Source: Mucilaginibacter limnophilus (GTDB lineage Bacteria; Bacteroidota; Bacteroidia; Sphingobacteriales; Sphingobacteriaceae). From it: a DNA stretch of 64,000 bases. A program made the position numbers and the translations under genes. Each line of letters begins with the position of its first letter. Position 1 is the first letter of the stretch. A model generated the notes under the pieces. It searched no databases, was not told the DNA's origin, and was given only the letters and a program-made list of their open reading frames with translations. The stretch covers positions 1 to 64,000 of the forward strand of contig NZ_SACK01000013.1 of assembly GCF_004005815.1 (NCBI RefSeq), read 5' to 3'. Shown one piece after another: positions 27,578-36,232 of this stretch.

Positions 27578-27691
27578 TGTCATTTCGAGCCGGGGCAGGA
27601 ATGTGGATTGTGCGAAAGAGAAATCCTCTAAAAGCAGTCGGTGCCGAGACTCCATATTTTAGAAGATTTCTCACTGCCGTTCGAAATGACA
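27578..27691. repeat. TGTCATTTCGA palindromic element, copy 2
   Basis: Outer arms TGTCATTTCGA (27579-27589) and TCGAAATGACA (27681-27691) are exact complements; inner arms GAGAAATCCTCTAAAA and TTTTAGAAGATTTCTC also pair. It sits just after pyrD and is related to 18237-18332. Confidence 0.88.
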
Positions 27692-27725
27692 ACAGTCAAG
27701 TAATCGTCTGTAAATAATCCTAAAC

Positions 27726-27760
27726 AAAAAATCCCGTCAGCTCCGCTAACAGGATTTTAT
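27726..27760 (-). terminator. Terminator of the 57-aa basic protein gene
   Basis: AAAATCC...GGATTTT stem with inner GTCAGC/GCTAAC pairing (27728-27758); on the minus strand it is followed by TTTTTTGTTT, 24 nt past the stop. Confidence 0.75.
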
Positions 27761-27781
27761 AAACAAATTTTTTTATAAAAT

Positions 27782-27955
27782 TTATTTTGCAGACAGGCTG
27801 GCTAAAACTTCATTGTTTTTAGCAAGCTGGCTGGTTTTTGATTCTTTCGAACGGCTTCCCGGCTGAAGGTTAGTAGCCAGTTTTAGGAACTGAACTTCCA
27901 GGCGCGAGAAAGTTTTATTTCTTCTGTCTTTTCTTTTTAAACGAGTAACACCCAT
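27782..27955 (-). CDS. 57-aa basic protein, conserved-looking, unknown function
   Basis: Minus-strand ATG at 27955 opens MGVTRLKRKDRRNKTFSRLE and the protein ends ...VLASLSAK at TAA 27782. The N-terminal half is strongly basic (RLKRKDRRNK), like ribosome- or RNA-associated small proteins; the C-terminal half is Ser/Lys/Ala-rich. It has its own terminator and lies directly downstream of tRNA-Cys. I recall similar short ORFs in Sphingobacteriaceae but know no function. An RNA-binding role is a guess. Confidence 0.75.
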   Translation of the reverse strand: MGVTRLKRKDRRNKTFSRLEVQFLKLATNLQPGSRSKESKTSQLAKNNEVLASLSAK

Positions 27956-27989
27956 GACGCTTTATTTTTTTATAATACTGTTAATCCTG

Positions 27990-28060
27990 AGGTCGGAAGC
28001 GGATTCGAACCGCTGTAAAAGGTTTTGCAGACCTCTGCCTAGCCACTCGGCCATCCGACC
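27990..28060 (-). tRNA. tRNA-Cys (anticodon GCA)
   Basis: The complement folds as a 71-nt tRNA: acceptor GGTCGGA/TCCGACC, D arm, anticodon loop reading CTGCAAA (GCA), T arm GCGGTTCGAATCCGC, and discriminator U73, the identity base of tRNA-Cys. CCA is not encoded. Confidence 0.96.
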
Positions 28061-28110
28061 CTTATTTAAAGGATTGCAAAAATAGTAATTATTTTTTTGC
28101 AACACCAACT

Positions 28111-28860
28111 TTATTTCAAGGTATTTCTTGTTACTTCTGAACAAAATATAGCGGCGGCTATTGCCACGTTCAATGATTCGGCGCCGCCGGCCCTCGGTAT
28201 GGTAATGGCGCGGCTTACCAGCTTTTCAATTACAGGGCGTATTCCGTTGCCCTCGTTGCCCATAACTATCAGCCCTTCGTCGCCGAAATTGGTTGTATAA
28301 ATATTATTCCCGTTAAGTAAAGCGCCGTAAACAGGCAAGCCCGTGCTGCGTAGTAAAGCTTCAAGGTTAGTATAATGTACTTTTATTCGTGATAACGAAC
28401 CCATAGTGGCTTGCACTACTTTAGGATTATAAACGTCAACAGTGTCTTCTGAACAGATAATGTTGCGGATGCCAAACCAGTCGGCCGTGCGGATAATAGT
28501 GCCCAGGTTGCCCGGGTCCTGCACGCCGTCAAGCACAAGCGTAAAACTTTTACGCAATGTTTCGGTTTTTAAGGCAGGCCAATCGGGTATTTTTACAAGG
28601 GCTATGGCATCCTGTGGAGTTTTTAAGCTGCTTATCTTCTCCAGGTCGTTAAGCGAAATTTGCTGAAAGTTTATTTTTCGGGATAAATTCAGCAATTTTG
28701 GATCGGAAGTGTACGTTTGATAAACAGTGTCGACCTGGTAGGCCGAATCAGCAAATTCATAGATGGATTTACGCCCCTCAACCAGGAAAAAACCATGTTC
28801 GGTACGAAACTTTTTATGTTGTAAGGATTTTAATAAATTGATTTGAGACTTTGAAAGCAT
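28111..28860 (-). CDS. TrmH/SpoU-family RNA 2'-O-methyltransferase
   Basis: A 249-aa SPOUT-class methyltransferase acting on rRNA or tRNA ribose. The N-terminal substrate-binding part starts MLSKSQINLLKSLQHKKFR; the SpoU motifs are LVLDGVQDPGNLGTIIRTADWFG (motif 1, about 105-127), LIVMGNEGNGIRP (motif 2, about 197-209) and AITIPRAGGAESLNVAIAAAI (motif 3, about 218-238). The exact target (RlmB-like or other) is undetermined. Its ATG overlaps the start of the divergent tamL-like gene. Confidence 0.93.
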   Translation of the reverse strand: MLSKSQINLLKSLQHKKFRTEHGFFLVEGRKSIYEFADSAYQVDTVYQTYTSDPKLLNLSRKINFQQISLNDLEKISSLKTPQDAIALVKIPDWPALKTETLRKSFTLVLDGVQDPGNLGTIIRTADWFGIRNIICSEDTVDVYNPKVVQATMGSLSRIKVHYTNLEALLRSTGLPVYGALLNGNNIYTTNFGDEGLIVMGNEGNGIRPVIEKLVSRAITIPRAGGAESLNVAIAAAIFCSEVTRNTLK

Positions 28861-31220
28861 ACCAGAAACCTGCTGTTTATCGCCTTACAATATTAAGTAT
28901 TCTTTTGCTGATAATAGCCCAGGGGTGCAGTCTTACCCGCAAGCTTAAAGATGATCAGGCGCTTGTGCGCAAAATTACCATAAAAGGTGTTGACAAAGAG
29001 TTTGAAGATCTTGCCTTAAACTACATTGATAAAGAACAGCGCCCCAATAACTGGCTGAACCTGCAGTTTTACTACATGTTCAGCAAGAATGGTAAAAAGG
29101 ATATTGGTGAACCGCCTTCTATCTTGGATAGTAACCTTGTAGAATACTCACGTGTACAAATTGAAAAGTTTCTGAGAAACAAAGGTTACCTGAAAGCCCG
29201 TGTTGCCGACAGTATTCACCTAAAAAAGAAGAAAGCCGAACTTATTTTTACCGCTACAGAAGGGCCTTTATTCAGGGTACGAAATTATACGGACAGTATT
29301 GCCGACGGACGTGTTCGTTCGCTTTATCAAAATTATAAACCCATAGCGCATGTTAAGCCTGGCAGCAGGTTTGATACCGATAGCCTTGCGTTTGACAGGG
29401 ATGAACTGTATTCAGTAATGAAACGTAATGGGTATTATGATTTTTACCGCCAGTATATCAATTATAATTACGATTCTACGTTTAATAAAAGTGTGGTTGA
29501 CCTTACAATCATTATCGATAACCCGGAAGGTAAAGCAGCGCACCCGGTTTATAAAATAAATAATACACTTATTACCATAGCGCGCAGCAGCGGCCGTACT
29601 ACCGAACCAAGCGCCTTAACAGGTAAAAGTTATCCCAAGCCTGATACCATTCAGGTAGATTCGCAGTTCAGGTTTGTTGATTACTCGGGCAGGTTTAAGC
29701 CACGTACCGTAACTGATTACATCTTCCAGAAAAAAGGGGAAATTTATAATATTGACAGGCAGATATTAACAACAACCAGGCTATCTGAGCTTAACGTTTT
29801 CAGGAACGTACCCAACCCAACGTACACCAAACTTGCCGACAGCACAAACCGCCTCAATACCAAGATCGATATTATTCCACTTAAACGCATGAGCGACAGG
29901 ATAGAAGGGGAGTTCCTGTTTAACGGAGGGCGGTATGGTTATAATATTGGTAACACGTTTACCAACCGTAACATGTTTAAGCAGGCTGCCATTTTGCAGA
30001 TCAAGTTTAACTGGAGCGTTTTGTTTGATAACGGCCGTAACTCGGGTGTGCGTGGAAGCATAGAGAACCAAGACTTTAAAATAGGCGCAACACTTAGCTA
30101 TCCGCGGCTTATTGTACCGTTTAACGTACCAACGCTTGGCAAGTATGGTGTGCCACATACCACTTTTTCAACCAACTACCAGTTGTTTTATCAGAAAGGA
30201 TTAGTTAAACGCGAGAGCTTTATTAATTCTATTACCTACGACTTTTTTGAAACGCCCGACAAGCGGCACAGTATAACGCCTTTATTTTTACAATATACCC
30301 GCGGTTCGGTTGACAGTACAGCGTATGATATCCTGTTAAGCCAAAACAGGTTCTCCTATATCTTCCTGATAAACCGGACCAATTTTATGCTGGGTAGTCA
30401 ATATACGTATCAGCTTAATGCAAATAAGCTGAATATGTTGACCGATTTTATGTACTTCAGGGGAAGTCTGGAGGTAGCTCCGTTCAGCAACATATTTAAC
30501 ACAGGTAATAAGCGTAGCAATGATGAGTTGTTTAACAGAAACTACTCAAACTATGTACGTACTGACATTGATTTAAGGCTGTACAAAACTTTCCAGAATG
30601 AGCGTCAGTTTATTTTCAGGATAAATCCCGGTATAGGCATACCGTTTGGTAAGGAAGCGGAGCTTTTATTCGAAAAGAACTTCTATGCAGGTGGTACTAA
30701 CGATATAAGGGCGTGGTTGCCGCGTACGCTTGGCCCGGGTAATTTTAACCGTGCATCGTATGGTGTAGGCGGCGCTGCTGATACTTTAAGGTCGTTATTA
30801 AGGTACATTGATCAGTACGGCGAGATCAAATTCACCGGGAATATTGAATACCGCTATAAACTGGCTGATAACTTTTTTGGTTCGAAGCTAAAAGGCGCCG
30901 TATTTGCTGATTTTGGTAACATCTGGGTAATAAATGATGATGTTGATGAAAGCCGCGAATTTCGCTTCAATAAACTATGGGATTCAATGGCCATTGGTAT
31001 AGGCACCGGCCTGCGGTTTGACCTTACTTTCTTTGTATTTAGGTTTGATATGGCATTCAAGTTTAAAGATCCGCAGTTTAGTGGGTCAAACCAGTATGTA
31101 CTGCTTAAGCATCCCGACGAAATATTCAAAACCGGCGACTTCAAGCGAGCTTACCGGGCAACCAACAGTGAGGGTTATAGCTTTATGCAGTTGAACTTTG
31201 GTGTAGGCTTGCCGTTTTAA
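28851..31220 (+). CDS. tamL: TamL-type Omp85 outer-membrane lipoprotein
   Basis: A 789-aa BamA/TamA-family protein. The signal is lipoprotein-type (LLLIIAQGCS, Cys26), the feature that separates Bacteroidota TamL from TamA. POTRA-like repeats occupy about 40-330 (IEKFLRNKGYLKARV, GEIYNIDRQILTTTRLSELNVFRNV), followed by a 16-strand-type barrel with LFEKNFYAGGTNDIRAWLPRTLGPG and a final aromatic VGLPF. It would insert or assemble outer-membrane proteins. No ATG precedes the signal: a stop lies 4 codons upstream, so TTG 28851 is the start, and this overlaps the divergent methyltransferase start by 10 bp. No tamB is adjacent. Confidence 0.88.
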   Translation: MKAYQKPAVYRLTILSILLLIIAQGCSLTRKLKDDQALVRKITIKGVDKEFEDLALNYIDKEQRPNNWLNLQFYYMFSKNGKKDIGEPPSILDSNLVEYSRVQIEKFLRNKGYLKARVADSIHLKKKKAELIFTATEGPLFRVRNYTDSIADGRVRSLYQNYKPIAHVKPGSRFDTDSLAFDRDELYSVMKRNGYYDFYRQYINYNYDSTFNKSVVDLTIIIDNPEGKAAHPVYKINNTLITIARSSGRTTEPSALTGKSYPKPDTIQVDSQFRFVDYSGRFKPRTVTDYIFQKKGEIYNIDRQILTTTRLSELNVFRNVPNPTYTKLADSTNRLNTKIDIIPLKRMSDRIEGEFLFNGGRYGYNIGNTFTNRNMFKQAAILQIKFNWSVLFDNGRNSGVRGSIENQDFKIGATLSYPRLIVPFNVPTLGKYGVPHTTFSTNYQLFYQKGLVKRESFINSITYDFFETPDKRHSITPLFLQYTRGSVDSTAYDILLSQNRFSYIFLINRTNFMLGSQYTYQLNANKLNMLTDFMYFRGSLEVAPFSNIFNTGNKRSNDELFNRNYSNYVRTDIDLRLYKTFQNERQFIFRINPGIGIPFGKEAELLFEKNFYAGGTNDIRAWLPRTLGPGNFNRASYGVGGAADTLRSLLRYIDQYGEIKFTGNIEYRYKLADNFFGSKLKGAVFADFGNIWVINDDVDESREFRFNKLWDSMAIGIGTGLRFDLTFFVFRFDMAFKFKDPQFSGSNQYVLLKHPDEIFKTGDFKRAYRATNSEGYSFMQLNFGVGLPF

Positions 31221-31237
31221 AAAGTGTGATGCATTAC

Positions 31238-31262
31238 AAAAGCCCCGTTAAGGGGCTTTTTG
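31238..31262. terminator. Bidirectional terminator
   Basis: AAAAGCCCC, GTTAA loop, GGGGCTTTT at 31238-31260, followed by T on both strands. It serves tamL (stop 31220) and the convergent gene ending at 31265. Confidence 0.9.
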
Positions 31263-31264
31263 CT

Positions 31265-31747
31265 TTACTTCTTTTTTCGCATCGAGGTAATCACCGCCGC
31301 GGTAACAAACCCGGCGATAAATACTTTTCTTAGCAGCCTTGCCTTGTCATATTTCAGGCTTGCCTTAAAGCCTTTTTCGACAAAGATGTTCGGAAAATGC
31401 CCTTTTTTGATATCGTCAATCAGGCCTTCCACTACATTAATACGGTCGGCCAGTATTAAAGGCAGCCAGTGGCGGTAGCGATCTTCGCTGTGCTGAAATG
31501 CATACCTGCGGATAACGCCGCTTAGGCCTGATGGCGGTACCGATGTACCAAAAACCGCCGGCAGTATAGGCCGCTCGTTTGATTTTAAAATCTCTACAGT
31601 AACCGGCTGCGGCGCCGAGCGTTCGTAATTTATACGGTTATGATCATCCCCGGTGTAGTTTTTCATCGGGTATGTTGGTTCGTTTTCCGGATCGGCGTCC
31701 ATGCCCCAGCCCGGGATCGATTTATAATCAAAAATTTCCTGTTCCAT
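31265..31747 (-). CDS. Conserved partner of the Zn-alcohol dehydrogenase, unknown function
   Basis: A 160-aa protein started at ATG 31747 (MEQEIFDYKSIPGWGMDADPENEPTYPM); the open frame to 31843 lies inside the upstream dehydrogenase. It has a soluble front with SVPPSGLSGVIRRYAFQHSEDRYRHWLPLILADRINVVEGLIDDI and one short C-terminal helix (VFIAGFVTAAVITSM) near the end. The 4-nt gap to the dehydrogenase stop says the two are one operon. I recall this pairing in other bacteria, but no function is known to me. Confidence 0.7.
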   Translation of the reverse strand: MEQEIFDYKSIPGWGMDADPENEPTYPMKNYTGDDHNRINYERSAPQPVTVEILKSNERPILPAVFGTSVPPSGLSGVIRRYAFQHSEDRYRHWLPLILADRINVVEGLIDDIKKGHFPNIFVEKGFKASLKYDKARLLRKVFIAGFVTAAVITSMRKKK

Positions 31748-31751
31748 ATCT

Positions 31752-32906
31752 TTAAGCTTTTGCTGATGGTGGTATAAGTACTGTTTTAATACAATTGTCA
31801 AGTTTCGACGAGAAGATGTTATACGCGTCGGATATCTCTTCAAGCGGAATACGATGTGTTATCAGTTCGCTTGGTTTTAACCTGCCCGATTGTACGTGAT
31901 CAATCAATCGCGGCAGCAAACGCTTAACCGATGCCTGGTTGGCACGCAGTGTAATGCCCTTGTTCAATACGTTGCCTATGGGGATAAGGTTAAATGGAGG
32001 CCCATATACACCAACTATTGATACTATACCACCTTTTTTAACCGAGTTTATGGCCCATTGCAAGGCTGTGCCGGCGCCTGCCTGCAGCAGCGCTACACGC
32101 CCGCTAAAGGTTTGCAACGTATTGCCTTCAGCTTCGCATCCTACGCAATCGATACAAACATCAGCGCCGTACCAGTCGGTAGTTTTTTTCAGGAATACAA
32201 CCGGATCTTCAAGTGATTTAAAATTATACACTTCACATTTAGCGTAGTTTTTTGCGAACTCAAGGCGGTAATCAATATGATCGATCACTATCACCCTTGA
32301 AGGCCCGAAGAACCAGGCGCAACGTGCCGCCATAATACCTATCGGCCCTGCTCCAAAAATCACCACGGTATCGCCTTCTTTTATGCCACCCATTTCGGCG
32401 GCCTGGTAACCTGTCGGTACAACGTCGGTAAGCAAAACAGCATCGTCAGGGTCCATATCCGGCGGAATAACCGTTGGACCAACATCGGCATATGGAACAC
32501 GCACATATTCTGCCTGGCCGCCATCAAAACCTCCCGCGGTATGTGAATAGCCAAAAATGCCGCCTACGGCTGTAGCCATAGGGTTTGATTCGTGACAGTT
32601 GCCGTAAAGTCCCTGCTTACAAAAGTTACATTTGCCGCAGGCTATATTAAAAGGTACCAGCACGTGGTCACCAACTTTCAGGTTCTGCACCATTGGACCA
32701 ATCTCTTCAACAACACCTGTAAATTCATGGCCAAAGGTTGAGCCTACACGCGTGTCAGGAACCATGCCATGATACAGGTGAAGGTCTGACCCGCAGATGC
32801 ATGTACGCGTTACGCGCACAATCGCGTCCTCAGGATGAAGTATTTTCGGCATCGGCCTTTGTTCGGCCCTTATCCTGTAGGGGCCCCGGTAGTTCATTGC
32901 TAACAT
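31752..32906 (-). CDS. Zinc-dependent alcohol dehydrogenase (MDR family, formaldehyde dehydrogenase-like)
   Basis: Medium-chain dehydrogenase, 384 aa from ATG 32906 (MLAMNYRGPYRIRAEQRPMPK). Catalytic zinc site CGSDLHLYHG with GHEFTGVVEEIG; structural zinc Cys cluster CGKCNFCKQGLYGNC; NAD(P) site VVIFGAGPIGIMAARCAWFFG. The long insert DAVLLTDVVPTGYQAAEMG and the C-terminal region fit the glutathione-independent formaldehyde dehydrogenase/threonine dehydrogenase-like group. True substrate is unknown. Confidence 0.92.
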   Translation of the reverse strand: MLAMNYRGPYRIRAEQRPMPKILHPEDAIVRVTRTCICGSDLHLYHGMVPDTRVGSTFGHEFTGVVEEIGPMVQNLKVGDHVLVPFNIACGKCNFCKQGLYGNCHESNPMATAVGGIFGYSHTAGGFDGGQAEYVRVPYADVGPTVIPPDMDPDDAVLLTDVVPTGYQAAEMGGIKEGDTVVIFGAGPIGIMAARCAWFFGPSRVIVIDHIDYRLEFAKNYAKCEVYNFKSLEDPVVFLKKTTDWYGADVCIDCVGCEAEGNTLQTFSGRVALLQAGAGTALQWAINSVKKGGIVSIVGVYGPPFNLIPIGNVLNKGITLRANQASVKRLLPRLIDHVQSGRLKPSELITHRIPLEEISDAYNIFSSKLDNCIKTVLIPPSAKA

Positions 32907-32928
32907 AGAAGATGTATTTAGTTTATGG

Positions 32929-33309
32929 TTAAATAAAAAGAACTTCGTTTTCGTATTTATCCCTGCGCCAGTTAGTAAGCAGGACATTGGCAGCTGCCAG
33001 CGTTACAAACGCGGCATGAAACCATAGCGATTTTTTCTGCTTGCGGATGCCTTTCCATGCGGTTAGCAGAGCCAGCCCGGCTACATTCAAAATGTCAATT
33101 TTATGGTGCTGATGGTAGGGTATCAACCTTTTTACGGCTACCGGATGATCGGACAGCGCGTTGTAAGTAGCCAGGTTTAAACTAAGCAGGTTATAAAAGG
33201 CAGTAGTTTTCTTTTTAAAGTGCAACAGGTGCGGCGCAGCCAGGATGACAGCGCAAAACAGATAGTCGTTTATGCCGTGCTGCTTTGGAGAAAATAATTT
33301 GTATTCCAT
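32929..33309 (-). CDS. Small integral membrane protein, unknown function
   Basis: A 126-aa protein with about four hydrophobic helices (YLFCAVILAAPHLLHF, FYNLLSLNLATYNAL, ILNVAGLALLTAWKGI, WFHAAFVTLAAANVLLTNW) linked by His/Lys-rich loops. The layout resembles SPW-repeat-like membrane proteins. It lies 23 nt upstream of the dehydrogenase start on the same strand and is probably in its operon. Confidence 0.65.
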   Translation of the reverse strand: MEYKLFSPKQHGINDYLFCAVILAAPHLLHFKKKTTAFYNLLSLNLATYNALSDHPVAVKRLIPYHQHHKIDILNVAGLALLTAWKGIRKQKKSLWFHAAFVTLAAANVLLTNWRRDKYENEVLFI

Positions 33310-33414
33310 ATGGTTTTTAACAAACCCTACGGAAACGATGTTTGAAATATTTTTAACTAAAATTTAAAGACGTGCAGAAAAGCGTAACTGCTAATTTGTT
33401 TTTAGTATAGTTAG

Positions 33415-33945
33415 TTAAAACAATCCCTTCAGGCCATCAATAATACTTTCGAAAAAGCGACCAAGGCTAAGGTTGTTGGCGTGATTAAAATAAAAGAAGA
33501 TAATAAATATGATAACGGCTATAATAATGAACCGTTTGAACATGTATGCCAGCAGTATTAACGCGCAGGGAATAATAAGCAGCCACATCCAGCTGATATG
33601 CCAGGGCATAAGCTTGCCGCTGTTGCGGTAGATATAATACAGGTTTGAATGGGTGCCGTTATCATTTACATGCTTGGCATATAAAAAGGTGGATTTTTGA
33701 ATTTTATGGCGATAAAAAGCAGTGCCCTTATCAAACTGCAGCGACTCTTCAAAACCGTTCATACTGAAGGTGAACACACCGTTTACATCCTCACGTACAT
33801 GCAGCGCCGAATCAGTGGCCTGTACAGCTACCTCATCTTCGGCAAAAGGATTTTGCACCACTGTAAAATGGTCGATAGATATGGTATCGGCAAAAGCCTG
33901 CCCGGTTGCAACAAACAAAAGAAGTAAAATAAGGTACTTTTTCAT
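33415..33945 (-). CDS. Exported protein with C-terminal membrane helices
   Basis: A 176-aa protein: signal peptide (MKKYLILLLLFVATGQAFA), a beta-rich soluble domain with VREDVNGVFTFSMNGFEESLQFDKGTAFYRH, then two close hydrophobic stretches (ISWMWLLIIPCALILLAYMF, FIIIAVIIFIIFFYF). Unknown family; similar architecture to small periplasmic sensor-like proteins but no catalytic motif. Confidence 0.6.
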   Translation of the reverse strand: MKKYLILLLLFVATGQAFADTISIDHFTVVQNPFAEDEVAVQATDSALHVREDVNGVFTFSMNGFEESLQFDKGTAFYRHKIQKSTFLYAKHVNDNGTHSNLYYIYRNSGKLMPWHISWMWLLIIPCALILLAYMFKRFIIIAVIIFIIFFYFNHANNLSLGRFFESIIDGLKGLF

Positions 33946-33973
33946 GTTAAGTATTCAGTATAAAAATAAGCTT

Positions 33974-34474
33974 TTACTTGTAATTAAGCGCTACTATGGC
34001 ATAATTAAGCGCTGTGGCAAAGCTTACCCATAACAAATAAGGCACCAGCAACCAGGCGGCCGTTATACTGAACTTTTTGAAATAAAAGATGTTTGAAATG
34101 ATCAATATCAGCAGGATAATGATAATAACCAATCCACCCAGCGGATTGTGTTGGTTGAAAAACATCCACGACCACAGGAAGTTGAATATCAACTGCATTA
34201 CATAAATAGGTCTGGCTTTAGTGAAAGTTATCGAGTCGTCGCGCTTTTCCCAAACAAGGTAAGCCGAAATGCCAATCATGATATACAGGATAGTCCATAC
34301 CGGGGCAAAAAGCCAATCGGGCGGCGTGAACGATGGTTTATTCAATGCCCTGTACCAGCCGTCAATTTCCGGCCGTGTAAAAATCGACGCGGTTATCCCT
34401 ATTACTACCGGAATAGCTATGCTGATGAGCAATGGGCCCCATTGTATTTTTTGCGGTGCGCTTGTTTGGTTCAT
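33974..34474 (-). CDS. TspO/MBR-family protein (tryptophan-rich sensory protein)
   Basis: A 166-aa five-helix membrane protein, started at ATG 34474 (MNQTSAPQKIQWGPLLISIAIP). Signature: WYRALNKPSFTPPDWLFAPVWTILYIMIGISAYLVW and QLIFNFLWSWMFFNQHNPLGGL. TspO binds porphyrins and cholesterol-like ligands and is tied to stress and tetrapyrrole handling. The frame extends 48 nt upstream but the family start is at this Met. Confidence 0.92.
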   Translation of the reverse strand: MNQTSAPQKIQWGPLLISIAIPVVIGITASIFTRPEIDGWYRALNKPSFTPPDWLFAPVWTILYIMIGISAYLVWEKRDDSITFTKARPIYVMQLIFNFLWSWMFFNQHNPLGGLVIIIILLILIISNIFYFKKFSITAAWLLVPYLLWVSFATALNYAIVALNYK

Positions 34475-34529
34475 AGCGGTAAAGATATTATAAGTAAGCA
34501 TGTGCGCAATATTTTTTAGCACGAATGCT

Positions 34530-34537
34530 TACTTTTG
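34530..34537 (+). promoter_or_regulatory. -7 box upstream of the cupin gene
   Basis: TACTTTTG fits TAnnTTTG and lies 23 nt before the ATG at 34561, in the divergent space next to the TspO gene. Confidence 0.4.
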
Positions 34538-34560
34538 GCCGCTTACTATACTATTATTTA

Positions 34561-34923
34561 ATGATTAAAGCTTATAAACTATATACGGGCGAAGACAACC
34601 ATTCCTATTTTGTGACGGGGCATGTGAGTGAGGGGCAATTGCACGAGGCAGTATCGGTACGTTTTCAGGAGTCGCCGCCACACTCGTTTTACGACTGGCA
34701 TAATGCGCCGACAGAGCAGTATGTGATCTCGCTGACCGGTACACTTGAATTTGAAACCCGCCCCGGTGAAAAGTTTATTCTCCGTCCCGGTGAGGTGTTG
34801 ATAGCCATGGATACTACCGGTACCGCACATAAATGGCACATGATTGACGACGAGCCATGGCGCCGCGTGTATGTTGCTTTTGATAAAGATAAACCGCTTA
34901 ACTTTATAGAAGATAAGGGTTAG
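34561..34923 (+). CDS. Cupin-fold protein
   Basis: A 120-aa small beta-barrel protein started at ATG 34561 (MIKAYKLYTGEDNHSYF). Cupin pattern: HSFYDWHNAPTEQYVISLTGTLEFET, then KFILRPGEVLIAMDTTGTAHKWH. The His/Glu ligand set is partly kept (WHNAPTEQYV and H in AHKWH), so metal binding is possible. Substrate unknown. Confidence 0.75.
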   Translation: MIKAYKLYTGEDNHSYFVTGHVSEGQLHEAVSVRFQESPPHSFYDWHNAPTEQYVISLTGTLEFETRPGEKFILRPGEVLIAMDTTGTAHKWHMIDDEPWRRVYVAFDKDKPLNFIEDKG

Positions 34924-34991
34924 AGATTAGAGATTGGTGTTTGGAGATAGTAAATTGGTAGAAATAACTGCCAACTTTAAACTGCAACTGA

Positions 34992-35390
34992 ATGAAAGTA
35001 TTTAATATTCTCTTCATTATCCTGTTTGTTGTATCGGCCGGGTTGCAGTACAACGATCCCGACCCATACCTGTGGATGCCAATATACCTGTACGCGGCGT
35101 TGCTTTGCTATCTGGCAATAAAAAACAAATATTACCCGCTAACTTATTTTATCGGCTTTGGCGGATACCTTGGTTATGCCATTTATAAGGTGTTTGACAG
35201 GAATGGTGTTATCGACTGGATAACCGTTCACCATGAAGAAAGCCTTGTACAAACCATGAAGGCGCAAAAACCATGGATTGAAGAAGCTCGTGAGTTTTTC
35301 GGTTTGCTGATATGTTTCATTGTGCTGCTTATCAACTGGATAGTTTACAAACGATATAAGTACCGTCTGCCTAAAAACCGCTTCTCTTAA
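34992..35390 (+). CDS. Transmembrane 220 (TMEM220) family protein
   Basis: A 132-aa membrane protein with four helices. The opening MKVFNILFIILFVVSAGLQYNDPDPYLWMPIYLYAALLCYLA with the QYNDPDPYLW motif is the TMEM220 signature. Function of the family is unknown. Its stop overlaps the convergent transglutaminase stop by 4 bp. Confidence 0.85.
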   Translation: MKVFNILFIILFVVSAGLQYNDPDPYLWMPIYLYAALLCYLAIKNKYYPLTYFIGFGGYLGYAIYKVFDRNGVIDWITVHHEESLVQTMKAQKPWIEEAREFFGLLICFIVLLINWIVYKRYKYRLPKNRFS

Positions 35391-36232
35391 AGATATGATA
35401 TACCCTGAGTGCCGCCGGGCAGGTAATAAAAGGGTACAAAGTTCTCATCTGCCAGGGTGCAATTAACCTGCATGGCATTAAAACTTATATCGCCGAATAT
35501 GTTGGCTATGGCAGCGTCGGCGGCATCGCGGCCGGTGGCTATTTTTACCATGCTGTTAAGCGGCGCCAGGCGGGTAGCGTCAAACAATATCCATTCGCCG
35601 CCAATGTAAGCTTCAAAACAGGCATGAAAATCGGCAGGAAAAAGCTTGTAAGCATAGCCTGTAAAATAACGTGCCGGTATGGTCAGTGCCCGGCATAAGG
35701 CAATGCCCAGATGCGCGAAATCGCGGCATACGCCGGCCTGCTCGGTAACGGTGTCAAACGCAGAAGTTTGGGAGTTGGTTGAGCCGCTTAAGTATTGTAC
35801 GTTATTGTATATCCAATCAACCAGTGTACTTACTTTTTGAAATGGGTTTTCAATATTGCCAAACATGTTATTAGCCAGCCTGAACAGCTTGTCCGACTGG
35901 CAGTAACGGCTTGGGTTCAAATAGGTAAGCACGTCAGTAGGCAGCTGATGTACCGGCGTTTCAGGTACGTCGCCCAGTTCAACAAGTTTGTAAGCGTTAT
36001 CAATCCTGGCAGTATATACTATGCTGATCTCACCCGGATTGGCTACTTCGAAACGCACCAAACGATTTTCACCATGAATGCTAACCAATTCTTCCGCTTT
36101 AATATATGGCTCCAGGGTAAACATTTCGCTTACCACTGTTTGATTTGGCGTGCGCAGGGCATGTATGTTTAATATTAACGTCCCCGGGCTATTAGCGGTG
36201 TAAAGCATGCTGGCATATACGTCAAACTTCAT
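35387..36232 (-). CDS. Transglutaminase-like protein paired with Anbu
   Basis: A 281-aa protein: an N-terminal beta domain, then a transglutaminase-like cysteine protease core with Cys in EQAGVCRDFAHLGIALCRAL (about residue 164), His in FHACFEAYI and Asp in WILFDATRLAP. It overlaps the Anbu stop by 4 bp (ATGA), so the two are translated as a unit. In known Anbu operons a transglutaminase-like protein sits beside the proteasome homologue; substrate unknown. Confidence 0.88.
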   Translation of the reverse strand: MKFDVYASMLYTANSPGTLILNIHALRTPNQTVVSEMFTLEPYIKAEELVSIHGENRLVRFEVANPGEISIVYTARIDNAYKLVELGDVPETPVHQLPTDVLTYLNPSRYCQSDKLFRLANNMFGNIENPFQKVSTLVDWIYNNVQYLSGSTNSQTSAFDTVTEQAGVCRDFAHLGIALCRALTIPARYFTGYAYKLFPADFHACFEAYIGGEWILFDATRLAPLNSMVKIATGRDAADAAIANIFGDISFNAMQVNCTLADENFVPFYYLPGGTQGISYL

